Source: Haliscomenobacter sp040403615 (GTDB lineage: Bacteria > Bacteroidota > Bacteroidia > Chitinophagales > Saprospiraceae). From it: a DNA stretch of 64,000 bases. A program made the translations under genes and the position numbers. Of the stretch, positions 1 through 8,292 are shown one piece after another. The DNA lies in the NCBI RefSeq assembly GCF_040403615.1, contig NZ_JBBAKG010000004.1, positions 72,222 through 136,221 of the forward strand, given 5' to 3'. The notes beneath the pieces are model-generated. The model was given only the letters and a program-made list of their open reading frames with translations. It searched no databases and was not told the origin of the DNA. Within the stretch, counting starts at the first letter, position 1. Each line of letters begins with the position of its first letter.

Positions 1-21
1 GATCAACAGTACCAAATGTAC

Positions 22-426
22 TCATGCTATTTCAAGTTCAAAGGGGTTAGTATCCATTTTTTCCTCATCAAATTCAGAATTAGTTGGGGTCTCTTTATTT
101 TCAGTATAAACGCAGAATTTAGAGTTTGGGACTTTTTTCCAATCTTTTTCCTCACTCTGTGGCGTAGGGATTACCAAAATAATGTCTTCTTTTAATGCCA
201 CTTGCAACTTAGCAATTGTCTTTAACGTCAAGTTGTGTTCACCTTTAAGCCATTTGCTTATTTCTGATTCGTTTTTCTCTAAAAGCCTTGCTAAACCTTT
301 TTGATTAAGCCCTTTTTGTTCTAGCAAGTAATTTACTCGAATCAATATATCTGCGTAAAGCCTGACGAAAGCTTTAGTTTCAGCAGGAACTTGTTCGAGT
401 GCTTTCCGGTAAAATTTACTGGCCAT
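22..426 (-). CDS. XRE-family HTH protein, probable HigA-type antitoxin
   Basis: 134-residue protein with a helix-turn-helix of the Cro/CI (XRE) type at about residues 30-84: a GLNQKGLARLLEKNESEISKWL-like segment followed by the typical TLKTIAKLQVAL helix. The C-terminal 45 residues are acidic and low in hydrophobics, probably disordered. It begins 2 nt after the stop of the upstream gene, which resembles a HigB/RelE-type toxin, so the two should be one transcript. In HigBA modules the antitoxin is the second gene and represses its own promoter; that order is seen here. The HTH assignment is secure; the antitoxin role is inferred from context. Confidence 0.75.
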   Translation of the reverse strand: MASKFYRKALEQVPAETKAFVRLYADILIRVNYLLEQKGLNQKGLARLLEKNESEISKWLKGEHNLTLKTIAKLQVALKEDIILVIPTPQSEEKDWKKVPNSKFCVYTENKETPTNSEFDEEKMDTNPFELEIA

Positions 427-428
427 AG

Positions 429-944
429 TTAAAATATTATTATCTCCTCATTACCATCGAAACTGCGAAGAGAATGATTCGATTCATTAATTTCAATCAT
501 TCCATCTTTAATTTCTTTGAAAATTTTCCTCGCAAAATATTTGGCATCTCTGAATTTTGAACTCAAATTTTCACTGTCTTGAGCTGTACGTGCACTTTTG
601 AGTCCGCCATTGAACAATATAACGATGCTTTTACAAATGCGGACACAGTATAGTCTCAGAACATTTCCTTGAAAATCTAAATCAAACTCATGTACATATG
701 ATGGAGGAATTGCAGTTGCTTCGTCTTCATGGCGTGTAAAGAAAACTGGAAGGGCTCCTTTATATTCTCCAATTAACTCTAACAAAGCCACAAGCTGTTC
801 AAAGCTTTCTTTATAGTAATCTTGTTCAGAGAACTGTTCAAAAAATTTATCAGTTTCCGATAGCTCCTGATTTTCCCAACGGACGGTATAATAAGTTACC
901 ATTCGGGAATCAGCATCAAATATTTCGATTGTAAAACTATTCAC
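429..944 (-). CDS. HigB/RelE-like toxin with N-terminal extension
   Basis: 171-residue protein. Residues about 95-150 resemble the phage Gp49/HigB family of mRNA-cleaving toxins: a beta strand with LRLYCVRICKSIVIL, a short 'LFNGGLKS' turn, then a basic helix with KFRDAKYFARKIFKEI. The first 90 residues are extra compared with a usual HigB of about 100-115 residues and are not recognised. The frame starts with GTG at 944; no in-frame ATG lies just upstream. It precedes the XRE antitoxin gene with a 2-nt gap. Weak similarity by eye, so the toxin call is moderate. Confidence 0.55.
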   Translation of the reverse strand: MNSFTIEIFDADSRMVTYYTVRWENQELSETDKFFEQFSEQDYYKESFEQLVALLELIGEYKGALPVFFTRHEDEATAIPPSYVHEFDLDFQGNVLRLYCVRICKSIVILFNGGLKSARTAQDSENLSSKFRDAKYFARKIFKEIKDGMIEINESNHSLRSFDGNEEIIIF

Positions 945-1010
945 TTTTAAGTTAAGTTCAAATTTTTTGATAAATTTTTATCCTCATTATTTCTCATTTC
1001 TTCCTGGCCT

Positions 1011-1050
1011 AAAAAAAAAGCCGGATCACTCCCCTGAGCAATCCGGCTTT
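1011..1050 (-). terminator. Rho-independent terminator of nrdJ
   Basis: Stem AAAGCCGGAT (1017-1026) pairs perfectly with ATCCGGCTTT (1041-1050). Read on the minus strand it is followed by an uninterrupted run of T (1011-1019). It lies 17 nt past the nrdJ stop codon. Confidence 0.9.
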
Positions 1051-1066
1051 CCCTATAATTTTTTTC

Positions 1067-3661
1067 TCAATTGCACTTCGAATACCCGCAACTCACGCAG
1101 CTCAGGCATCCTTCTTTGTACACCAATCCGTGTGGATCATTGCAAGAAGGGCATTCCGCTTTTACTGCTTTCGTTCCATCGGGTACCAGTGTTTTCAGGG
1201 CACGTACCACGCCATTTTTCCAAGTGTTGATGTAGTCATCGTCGGCATTGAGGCCTTCTACGAGATCAACTACCTGCTGGAGGGGCATACCCAGGCGGAG
1301 TACGCCGGAGATCAGTTTGGCGTAGTTCCAGTATTCCTTGTTGAAACTGCGGCTGAGGCCCTCGATGGTGACGCGGTAACCATCCTTGTCCATGAATTGG
1401 AAGTCATAACGGTTGCGGCCATCTTCACCTTTGGATTTGTTGACCCAACCTGATTCCACATAAGGAGGCAGTTTAAACGTATCGATGGCAGCACCTGTAA
1501 AGATCTCGTAAGGGCGACCTTCCAGCAAGCCGATTACAGCGATCCAGGGCTTGTCGTTGTTTTGGAAACGGACGATGCGTGCTTCCAGGCGATCGGGGCG
1601 CTCTGGGTGGTGGTTTTCACCAAAGACTGCGTGGCCATTGCCATTCGACTGGCCGTTGGTTCCTTTCTTGCTCTTTTTCTCTTTTTTCTCGTTGGAAATC
1701 AGTACTCCAGAGCGAGAACCATCGCGGTAAATGGTACAGCCTTTGCAACCCTCTTCCCAAGCTGTTTGGTAAATGCGCTTCACCATATCCACGGAGGTAT
1801 GTTCAGGTACGTTGACCGTTACACTGATGGAGTGGTCTACCCATTTTTGGATAGCGCCTTGCATTTTTACCTTTTGCAACCAGTCAACGTCATTGGCCGT
1901 GGCTTTGTGGTACGGCGATTGTTCGATGATGGGTTGCAGCTCTTCCGCATTCATTTTGGTTACTGCATCTACATTGTAGCCATTTTGCGCCAGCCAGTCC
2001 AGGAATTTGTGGTGAAACACGTTGTACTCTTCCCAGTGGTCGCCTACTTCATCGATGAAAGCCACTTTCACGTCCTTATCGTTGGGATTGACTTTGCGGC
2101 GGCGCTTGTAGCTCACCATAAACACGGGTTCGATGCCAGAGGTAGTCTGGGTCATCAAGCTGGTGGTACCCGTAGGTGCAATGGTCAGCAAGGCAATGTT
2201 GCGGCGGCCATAGCGCTGCATGTCTTCATACAACTGCGGATCGGCAGCAGCCAGGCGCTGGATGAAAGGGTTTTGCGCTTCGCGCTGGCCGTCAAAAATC
2301 GGGAATGCGCCCCGATCGCGGGCCATATCCACCGAGGCCCGATAAGCGTTGATCGCCAGGCTTTGGTGAATTCTCACGGCCATTTCGATGCCTTCGTCGC
2401 TGCCGTAGCGGAAGCCCAGCGCAGCCAGAGTATCGCCTTCGGCAGTGATGCCTACCCCAGTACGGCGGCCACCGATGCAGGCGGTGCGTACTTTGTTCCA
2501 CAATTCGTATTCCACATCCTTGAGGTCGCGTGCTTCAGGATCTTTTTCGATCTTTTCGATGATGCGGTCAATTTTTTCCAACTCCATGTCGATGATGTCG
2601 TCCATGAAACGCTGGGCCAATTGGGCATGCTTGGCAAATTTCTCAAAATTGAAGTACGCTTGCGGCGTAAATGGCTGCTCCACATAGCTGTAGAGGTTGA
2701 GCGCCAGCAGGCGACAACTGTCGTAGGGAGAAAGTGGAATTTCGCCACAAGGGTTGGTCGAGATGGTGCGGTAGCCCAGGTCGGCGTAGCAATCTGGCAC
2801 CGATTCGCGCAATACCGTATCCCAAAACAATACTCCTGGTTCGGCAGATTTCCAGGCGTTGTAAATGATTTTGTCCCAAAGTGCCGAAGCATCAATCTCC
2901 TTGGTCATTCTTGGGTTTGGAGAATCTGTGGGAAACTGTTGCTGGTAGGAAGTACCGCCCATCGCTGCACGCATGAACTCATCATCGATGCGTACCGATA
3001 CGTTGGCGCCGGTTACCTTGCCTTGCTCCAGTTTGGCATCAATGAAATCTTCGGCATCGGGGTGCCTGCTGGATACGGTGAGCATCAACGCACCGCGACG
3101 GCCATCCTGTGCTACCTCGCGGGTAGAGTTGGAATAGCGCTCCATAAAGGGTACAATCCCGGTTGAGCTCAGGGCAGAGTTCATTACAGGGCTACCTTTG
3201 GGGCGGATGTGTGACAGGTCGTGCCCTACGCCACCACGGCGCTTCATCAATTGCACTTGCTCTTCGTCGGTGCGGATGATGCCACCGTACGAATCGGCAA
3301 AATTGCCGATTACAAAACAATTGGACAAAGAAGAAACCTGCATGTTATTGCCGATGCCCGCCATGGGGCTACCTTGGGGGACGATGTACTTGAAGTTGCG
3401 CACCAACTCATAAGCCTCTTCTTCACTCAGCGGATTGGGGTACCGGGATTCAATTCGCGCGATCTCACTGGCAATGCGACGGTGCATATCGTCTGGGGTT
3501 TTCTCATAGATGTTGCCAAAGGAATCCTTTAAGGCATACTTGTTTACCCAAACGTTGGCGGCCAGGTTGTCGCCTTTAAAATACTCGGTGGTTGCCGCAA
3601 TTGCCTCTTCAAAAGAATAGGTCTGAAGTTGTGTGATGTTTTCTTGGTCTTTGGCTATCAT
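1067..3661 (-). CDS. nrdJ: Adenosylcobalamin-dependent (class II) ribonucleotide reductase
   Basis: Reduces ribonucleotides to deoxyribonucleotides using a cobalamin radical, independent of oxygen. The 864-residue protein has the family's landmarks: a redox cysteine in SSLSNCF (Cys115), NPCGEIPL with Cys305 followed by Cys316 in the catalytic barrel, an APTGTTSLM phosphate-binding stretch, and a C-terminal zinc-ribbon-like tail with paired cysteines (CPSC, CLSCVSC). The ATG at 3661 is preferred. The open frame extends 30 codons further up to 3751, but that stretch is hydrophobic and Phe/Lys rich and does not fit the family start. Transcribed alone with its own terminator. No cobalamin riboswitch was recognised upstream. 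Confidence 0.93.
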   Translation of the reverse strand: MIAKDQENITQLQTYSFEEAIAATTEYFKGDNLAANVWVNKYALKDSFGNIYEKTPDDMHRRIASEIARIESRYPNPLSEEEAYELVRNFKYIVPQGSPMAGIGNNMQVSSLSNCFVIGNFADSYGGIIRTDEEQVQLMKRRGGVGHDLSHIRPKGSPVMNSALSSTGIVPFMERYSNSTREVAQDGRRGALMLTVSSRHPDAEDFIDAKLEQGKVTGANVSVRIDDEFMRAAMGGTSYQQQFPTDSPNPRMTKEIDASALWDKIIYNAWKSAEPGVLFWDTVLRESVPDCYADLGYRTISTNPCGEIPLSPYDSCRLLALNLYSYVEQPFTPQAYFNFEKFAKHAQLAQRFMDDIIDMELEKIDRIIEKIEKDPEARDLKDVEYELWNKVRTACIGGRRTGVGITAEGDTLAALGFRYGSDEGIEMAVRIHQSLAINAYRASVDMARDRGAFPIFDGQREAQNPFIQRLAAADPQLYEDMQRYGRRNIALLTIAPTGTTSLMTQTTSGIEPVFMVSYKRRRKVNPNDKDVKVAFIDEVGDHWEEYNVFHHKFLDWLAQNGYNVDAVTKMNAEELQPIIEQSPYHKATANDVDWLQKVKMQGAIQKWVDHSISVTVNVPEHTSVDMVKRIYQTAWEEGCKGCTIYRDGSRSGVLISNEKKEKKSKKGTNGQSNGNGHAVFGENHHPERPDRLEARIVRFQNNDKPWIAVIGLLEGRPYEIFTGAAIDTFKLPPYVESGWVNKSKGEDGRNRYDFQFMDKDGYRVTIEGLSRSFNKEYWNYAKLISGVLRLGMPLQQVVDLVEGLNADDDYINTWKNGVVRALKTLVPDGTKAVKAECPSCNDPHGLVYKEGCLSCVSCGYSKCN

Positions 3662-3796
3662 AAAACTTTTGGTTTGATCAGGAGTCCAATTTCTGCCTTT
3701 TTTTAGATTAAACCAAAACAAAACTGTGGAAAAGACTAACATTTTCTCCACAGGAGAATAAAAAAAATTTGACTCTTAAAGAAAAATTTATAAGTA

Positions 3797-3911
3797 ACGC
3801 AGAAAAATTAACTTCCCGATTTTGGGTTTTGAATGGGAAGTCGAACGGTTCATTGCAAGTGAGCTTCCTATTCAAAAGCCTCTTAAAAAATCGGGAAGTA
3901 ATTTTTTGCGT
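3797..3911. repeat. 115-nt imperfect palindrome between divergent genes
   Basis: Outer arms: ACGCA (3797-3801), AAAAATTA (3803-3810) and CTTCCCGATTTT (3812-3823) pair with the segment 3887-3911 with only two single-base bulges. Inner arms 3824-3840 and 3864-3880 pair with one mismatch and one G-T. A six-base bulge (3881-3886) separates the two blocks and the loop is 23 nt. The element fills much of the 402-bp gap between nrdJ and the MFS gene, whose starts diverge, so it is not a simple terminator. Nothing else was seen in this gap. Confidence 0.85.
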
Positions 3912-4063
3912 CAGCCGTAAATACAGCAGTTCGATTGTTAAATTAATGTAAACCGCAGGTAATCCCTAAAAAGACTTCAGCGGCGATGAAACCCTTGCTC
4001 AATTTCTCGTGTTCCTATGTTTGATTTGATATAAATTGATACACCTGCACTCATACAACTGCC

Positions 4064-5335
4064 ATGAATTGGAAAGAAAGGATCCTCCTTATTCTGCTCG
4101 CTGCCCTCAACTTTACCCACATTCTCGATTTCATGATCATGATGCCTTTGGGCAACTACCTCATGCCCTATTTTGATTTATCGCCCAAGCAATTCACCAT
4201 TTTGGTCTCGGCCTACACCATTAGTGCTGCGGTGTCTGGTTTCGGTGCGGCTTTTTTTGTAGATCGTTTTGACCGCAAGAAAGTGTTGTTGTATGCCTAC
4301 GTTGGTTTCTTGATCGGCACCATTAGCTGTGGCCTTGCCCCTACCTACATTACGCTCCTTTTGGCGCGTCTATTTGCGGGTTTGTTTGGAGGTTTGATTG
4401 GTGCACAGGTATTGTCCATTGTGGCGGATAGCTTTCCTTACGAACGAAGAGGCACCGCCATGGGGATGATTATGTCGGCTTTTGCCTTGGCTTCCACGCT
4501 TGGAGTGCCTTTTGCACTCTACTTGGCCAACCTGGTTTCCTGGCATGCGCCATTTTTGTTGGTAGGCATCCTGGGAATTGCGCTGGTACCGCTATTGATG
4601 CGCTACCTTCCGCCAATGACGGGACATTTGCATGTGGACCACAGTACCCGACCCAGCAAATGGAGCGTCATCACCAATGTTATTGCCGATCCTTATCAGT
4701 ACTGGGCCTTGATATTTAGTGGCTTGATCATGTTTGGGCACTTTTTGATCATTCCTTTTATCAATCCTTACATGGAGTTCAACGTGGGTTTTTCCAAAAA
4801 CATCACCCCTTTGATTTATTTGGTAGGCGGCGTATCTGCATTTTTTGCTTCCAATATTTTGGGGCGGCTTTCCGATAGCTATGGCAAAGTACCCATTTTC
4901 ATGATCTGTACTTTTTCGGCTTTACCGATGGTTTTGGTAATCACCAATTTGCCTCATTTGCAAGATTATATCCCTGGGCTAAGTTTTTGGGGGTTTCCCG
5001 TACAATCATACATTCCGGTACTGATGTTGTTTGGGCTTTGGTTTTCGGTAGCTACTGGTCGGGGCGTAACGTCCAGCGCGATGATCACCAGCGTAGTAAA
5101 CCCGGAGCAACGGGGTGGTTTTCAGAGTTTCAACAGCAGCTTGCAGCAATTGGGCAGTGGATTGGCGGCATTGACGTCCGGTTTTATGGTAAGCAAAGAT
5201 CCCGTTTCGGGCAAACTCCTGCATTACGATTGGGTGGGATACCTCAGCATTGTTACGCTGCTGCTCTGCATTTACCTGGGTTACAAGAATTTCAACCACC
5301 TGGAAAAGCCGAAGGTGGTTGCGGTAAGTAAGTGA
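4064..5335 (+). CDS. MFS transporter
   Basis: 423-residue integral membrane protein with about 12 hydrophobic segments and the major facilitator signature: FFVDRFDRKKVLLY after the second segment (DRxxRR-type loop) and the repeat FERRGTAMG-like motif near residue 125. It resembles the AraJ/drug-proton antiporter group. The substrate cannot be read from the sequence. It starts with MNWKERILLILLAALNF, the first helix following directly. An SSS-family symporter follows 86 nt downstream on the same strand, so the pair may be co-transcribed. Confidence 0.85.
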   Translation: MNWKERILLILLAALNFTHILDFMIMMPLGNYLMPYFDLSPKQFTILVSAYTISAAVSGFGAAFFVDRFDRKKVLLYAYVGFLIGTISCGLAPTYITLLLARLFAGLFGGLIGAQVLSIVADSFPYERRGTAMGMIMSAFALASTLGVPFALYLANLVSWHAPFLLVGILGIALVPLLMRYLPPMTGHLHVDHSTRPSKWSVITNVIADPYQYWALIFSGLIMFGHFLIIPFINPYMEFNVGFSKNITPLIYLVGGVSAFFASNILGRLSDSYGKVPIFMICTFSALPMVLVITNLPHLQDYIPGLSFWGFPVQSYIPVLMLFGLWFSVATGRGVTSSAMITSVVNPEQRGGFQSFNSSLQQLGSGLAALTSGFMVSKDPVSGKLLHYDWVGYLSIVTLLLCIYLGYKNFNHLEKPKVVAVSK

Positions 5336-5421
5336 AAAGTGGTTGTTTAGTTGATCCAGGCTGTTTTGGAATTATTCGCTAATTTAGCCTCCAACTTTAT
5401 TAACACCTAAAACTTTACGAC

Positions 5422-6843
5422 ATGCTCTTAACCTTTATCCTTCTCTACCTTTTGATCACTTTGCTCATCGGTTGGTGGGCTTCGCAAAAGGTACATTCCA
5501 CGGCAGACTTTGTGATTGCCGGCAAAAACTTGCCAACGCCAATTTTGGCAGCGGGTTTGTTTGCCACCTGGTTTGGTTCGGAGACGGTAATGGGCGCTCC
5601 ATCCTCGTTTATTGAAGGGGGACTGTTGGGGGTAATGGAAGATCCTTTTGGGGCTGCTATGTGTCTGATTTTAGTTGGTCTTTTTTATGCCCGTCCGTTG
5701 TACCGCTTGAACATCCTCACGTTCAACGATTTTTACCGCATGCGCTTCAACCGCACAGCAGAGATCGTTTCAGCCATTTTTATGGTGCCTTCTTACTTTG
5801 GCTGGATTGCCGCACAATTGGTGGCCTTGGCCATTGTGATGAAATCGCTGGTAGGTTTGCCTATTTTCTACGGCATTCTGCTTTGCACCATCATCACGGT
5901 CATTTACACTTACATTGGTGGGATGTGGGCGGTATCCATTACCGATTTTGTGCAAACGATTATGATTGTAATTGGCCTTGCCGTACTCACTTTCGTGATG
6001 TACCAGCGCGTAGGCGGCTGGAACGGCATCCAAAGCAATGTACCCGATGGATTTTTCCGGTTTTTGCCCCATCCGGGCTGGAAACATTGGGTGGAGTACC
6101 TGGCCGCCTGGATGACAATTGGTTTGGGTTCCATTCCCCAACAAGATATTTTTCAACGGGTCATGTCAGCCCGCAGTGCCAATATTGCCGTACGCGCAGC
6201 AATTATTGGCGGCTTGATGTATTTCACCATCGGGTTTATGCCGTTGATCATTGGCTTGTGTGGCCGCATCCTGTATCCCGAAATGCTGCAAGGCGATCCA
6301 CAGATGATCTTGCCTCAAATGGTTTTGGCGCACGGAAACCTCGCTTTGCAAATTTTGTTCTTTGGCGCTTTGCTTTCAGCCATTTTGAGTACGACCTCTG
6401 GCGCCATGCTGGCACCTGCTACGGTACTCGGCGAAAACCTGATCAAACCTTTCCTGAAAAATCCTTCTGACAAATTGATGCTGTCCATTATGCGCTTGTC
6501 TGTGGTGGCGGTAGCTATCTGTTCGGCAATCATGGCCAATCTGAATGCCAATATTTATGACCTAGTGGGCGATTCTTCGGCACTTAGTCTGGTTTCGCTC
6601 TTTGTACCGCTCACAGCAGGCTTGTTTTGGAAACGGGCATCCTCGGTTGGTGCAGTAGCCTCGATTTTGGTGGGCATGCTGGTCTGGGTTTTTTATGAAT
6701 ACATACAGCCGAGTGAACTCCCGAGCCTGGTGCCTGGCCTGATCGCTTCGATTCTGGCGATGTTGATCGGGAGTTGGTTCTGGAAGGACGAGAGTTATGC
6801 CACATTTGTAAAGACCGCACTACATCGAGAAAATCTTTCCTAA
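5422..6843 (+). CDS. Sodium:solute symporter (SSS family)
   Basis: 473-residue protein with roughly 13 hydrophobic segments. The N-terminal stretch STADFVIAGKNLP, followed by ATWFGSETVMGAPS, is typical of SSS (SLC5-like) sodium-coupled transporters, as is the FNDFYRMRFNR loop. Sodium drives uptake of an organic solute. It sits upstream of nagA, so an amino sugar or acyl-amino sugar is possible but unproven. A TAATTTAG box at 5380-5387, 34 nt before the start, could be a -7 element of the Bacteroidota type; no matching -33 box was found. Confidence 0.85.
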   Translation: MLLTFILLYLLITLLIGWWASQKVHSTADFVIAGKNLPTPILAAGLFATWFGSETVMGAPSSFIEGGLLGVMEDPFGAAMCLILVGLFYARPLYRLNILTFNDFYRMRFNRTAEIVSAIFMVPSYFGWIAAQLVALAIVMKSLVGLPIFYGILLCTIITVIYTYIGGMWAVSITDFVQTIMIVIGLAVLTFVMYQRVGGWNGIQSNVPDGFFRFLPHPGWKHWVEYLAAWMTIGLGSIPQQDIFQRVMSARSANIAVRAAIIGGLMYFTIGFMPLIIGLCGRILYPEMLQGDPQMILPQMVLAHGNLALQILFFGALLSAILSTTSGAMLAPATVLGENLIKPFLKNPSDKLMLSIMRLSVVAVAICSAIMANLNANIYDLVGDSSALSLVSLFVPLTAGLFWKRASSVGAVASILVGMLVWVFYEYIQPSELPSLVPGLIASILAMLIGSWFWKDESYATFVKTALHRENLS

Positions 6844-6854
6844 TTAACGTTGAA

Positions 6855-6927
6855 AGTTTAGGGTTAAAAAAGTTGAAAAGATAGGGGTAGATTAGTATTC
6901 TTACATTTCAACTTTCAACCCTAAACT
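6855..6927 (+). promoter_or_regulatory. Long palindrome immediately upstream of nagA
   Basis: AGTTTAGGGTT (6855-6865) pairs with AACCCTAAACT (6917-6927), and AAAGTTGAAA (6869-6878) pairs with TTTCAACTTT (6906-6915), all perfectly. The structure ends 4 nt before the nagA ATG. No T-run follows. If transcribed it would fold the whole leader of nagA and could limit initiation. Confidence 0.6.
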
Positions 6928-6931
6928 ACCC

Positions 6932-8101
6932 ATGTCTATCATCCTTCGCAACGGCACCATTTATCAGCCCCATCAAATCATTCCACAAGGAGACATCTGG
7001 TTGGAAAATGGCCGCATCAAAGCCATTTCCAGTGAACCCATCCCAAATGACGGCAACGCCAGCGTCATCGATGTGCAAGGCCAGATCATCTCGCCAGGTT
7101 TCATCGATTTGCACATCTATGGTGGCGGTGGTGCTTCTGTGATGGACGCAACACCGGAGGCCATCCAAACCATATTGCGCACCCATGCCCAATACGGCAC
7201 CACGGGCATGCTCGTTTCTACGGTCACTGCCGAGATTCCATTGTTGATCAGCGCCTTGCTGGCCATTGATCAAACTGCACAGATCCCTACAGAAGAAACC
7301 CAAGGTGCCAAAGTCCTGGGTGTTCACCTCGAAAGTTGTTTTCTGGCGCCGCCAAAACGCGGCGCACACAAGTTGGAATGGCTGCAAACCCCTAGTATTC
7401 CCTTGTTTCAACAACTGCAAGCTGCCAGTGGAGGCCGCATCAAATTGATGACCATTGCCCCTGAATTGGCGGGTGCAGCGGAATTGATCGAATACGTTTG
7501 GACGCAAGGCGTAGTAGCCAGTTTTGGGCATACAGATGCCGATTACGATACTGCTGTAGCATGGATTCGTAAAGGCGTGCACATTTGTACGCACTTGTTC
7601 AACGCCATGAATGGACTCGGGCATCGCGCACCAGGTGGTGCCGGAGCTTTTTTGACCGAATCGGCTGCGATGGTTCAGATCATCCCCGATGGCGTGCATG
7701 TGCATCCTGCGGCCTTGGAAGTGGCTTACCGGGCCAAGGGTGCGGACAAAATTTGTCTGGTAACCGATTCCCTGATGGTGGCAGGTACCGATATTACGGA
7801 GTTTTATTTCTTTGACCGCCTGGCCAAAGCCACCGATCGCGCTTGCTTCCTGCCTGACGGCACTTTGGCAGGCAGTAGATTGACTATGAATCGGGCGGTA
7901 AAATTATTTCACGAAACCACCAGCGCCACCTTGCACGAAGCCTTGCACATGGCCTCCCTCAATCCGGCCAAAGCCATTGGTCTGGACCAACACAAGGGTT
8001 CTTTGGAAGTAGGCAAAGACGCAGATGTACTGGTAATGGATCACGACTTGAACGTTCACATGACCTTTGTGGAAGGAATGCTGATCGCTAAAAGCAATTA
8101 A
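6932..8101 (+). CDS. nagA: N-acetylglucosamine-6-phosphate deacetylase
   Basis: 389-residue amidohydrolase-fold enzyme that removes acetate from GlcNAc-6-phosphate, feeding amino-sugar catabolism and cell-wall recycling. Seen: PGFIDLHIYGGGG early in the protein, HLESCF (metal-ligand Glu region), ASFGHTDADYD (metal His), and HLFNAMNGLGHRAPGG, the classic NagA substrate motif. TDSLMVAGT carries the catalytic Asp. The first metal motif is H61-x-Y63 instead of HxH, in line with mononuclear NagA enzymes such as the E. coli one, which uses Q and N there. Length is normal. It follows the SSS symporter by 88 nt across a long palindrome. Confidence 0.93.
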   Translation: MSIILRNGTIYQPHQIIPQGDIWLENGRIKAISSEPIPNDGNASVIDVQGQIISPGFIDLHIYGGGGASVMDATPEAIQTILRTHAQYGTTGMLVSTVTAEIPLLISALLAIDQTAQIPTEETQGAKVLGVHLESCFLAPPKRGAHKLEWLQTPSIPLFQQLQAASGGRIKLMTIAPELAGAAELIEYVWTQGVVASFGHTDADYDTAVAWIRKGVHICTHLFNAMNGLGHRAPGGAGAFLTESAAMVQIIPDGVHVHPAALEVAYRAKGADKICLVTDSLMVAGTDITEFYFFDRLAKATDRACFLPDGTLAGSRLTMNRAVKLFHETTSATLHEALHMASLNPAKAIGLDQHKGSLEVGKDADVLVMDHDLNVHMTFVEGMLIAKSN

Positions 8102-8112
8102 TTGAACTGATC

Positions 8113-8143
8113 TTTGGTCGAATTCAAAAAAAAGGTATTTTTA
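8113..8143 (+). promoter_or_regulatory. Candidate Bacteroidota promoter for comM-like gene
   Basis: TTTG (8113-8116), a 19-nt spacer, then TATTTTTA (8136-8143). This fits the Bacteroidota sigma-70 consensus TTTG-N19-TAnnTTTG with one mismatch. The leader to the ATG at 8293 would be about 140 nt; the rest of that gap shows nothing clear. Confidence 0.45.
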
Positions 8144-8292
8144 CAGTCAACTTTGACCTTACCTATTGCTGATTATTACTGAGAATGGATTCCAGACTCA
8201 GCGTATGCAGCCAATTTCCACACCTTTCTTTTGAAAAATGATTTCGACCTGCGGTTCATTCCTCAGTGTCATTACCTATTATTCTATAATTC

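Noticed and set aside
1562..3166. 534-codon open frame antisense to nrdJ
   Set aside because: Shadow of the nrdJ coding frame; no recognisable domains and odd composition, while nrdJ is a full-length known enzyme.
3662..4063. Cobalamin riboswitch upstream of nrdJ
   Set aside because: No B12-box-like sequence was found; the gap holds a simple long palindrome instead.
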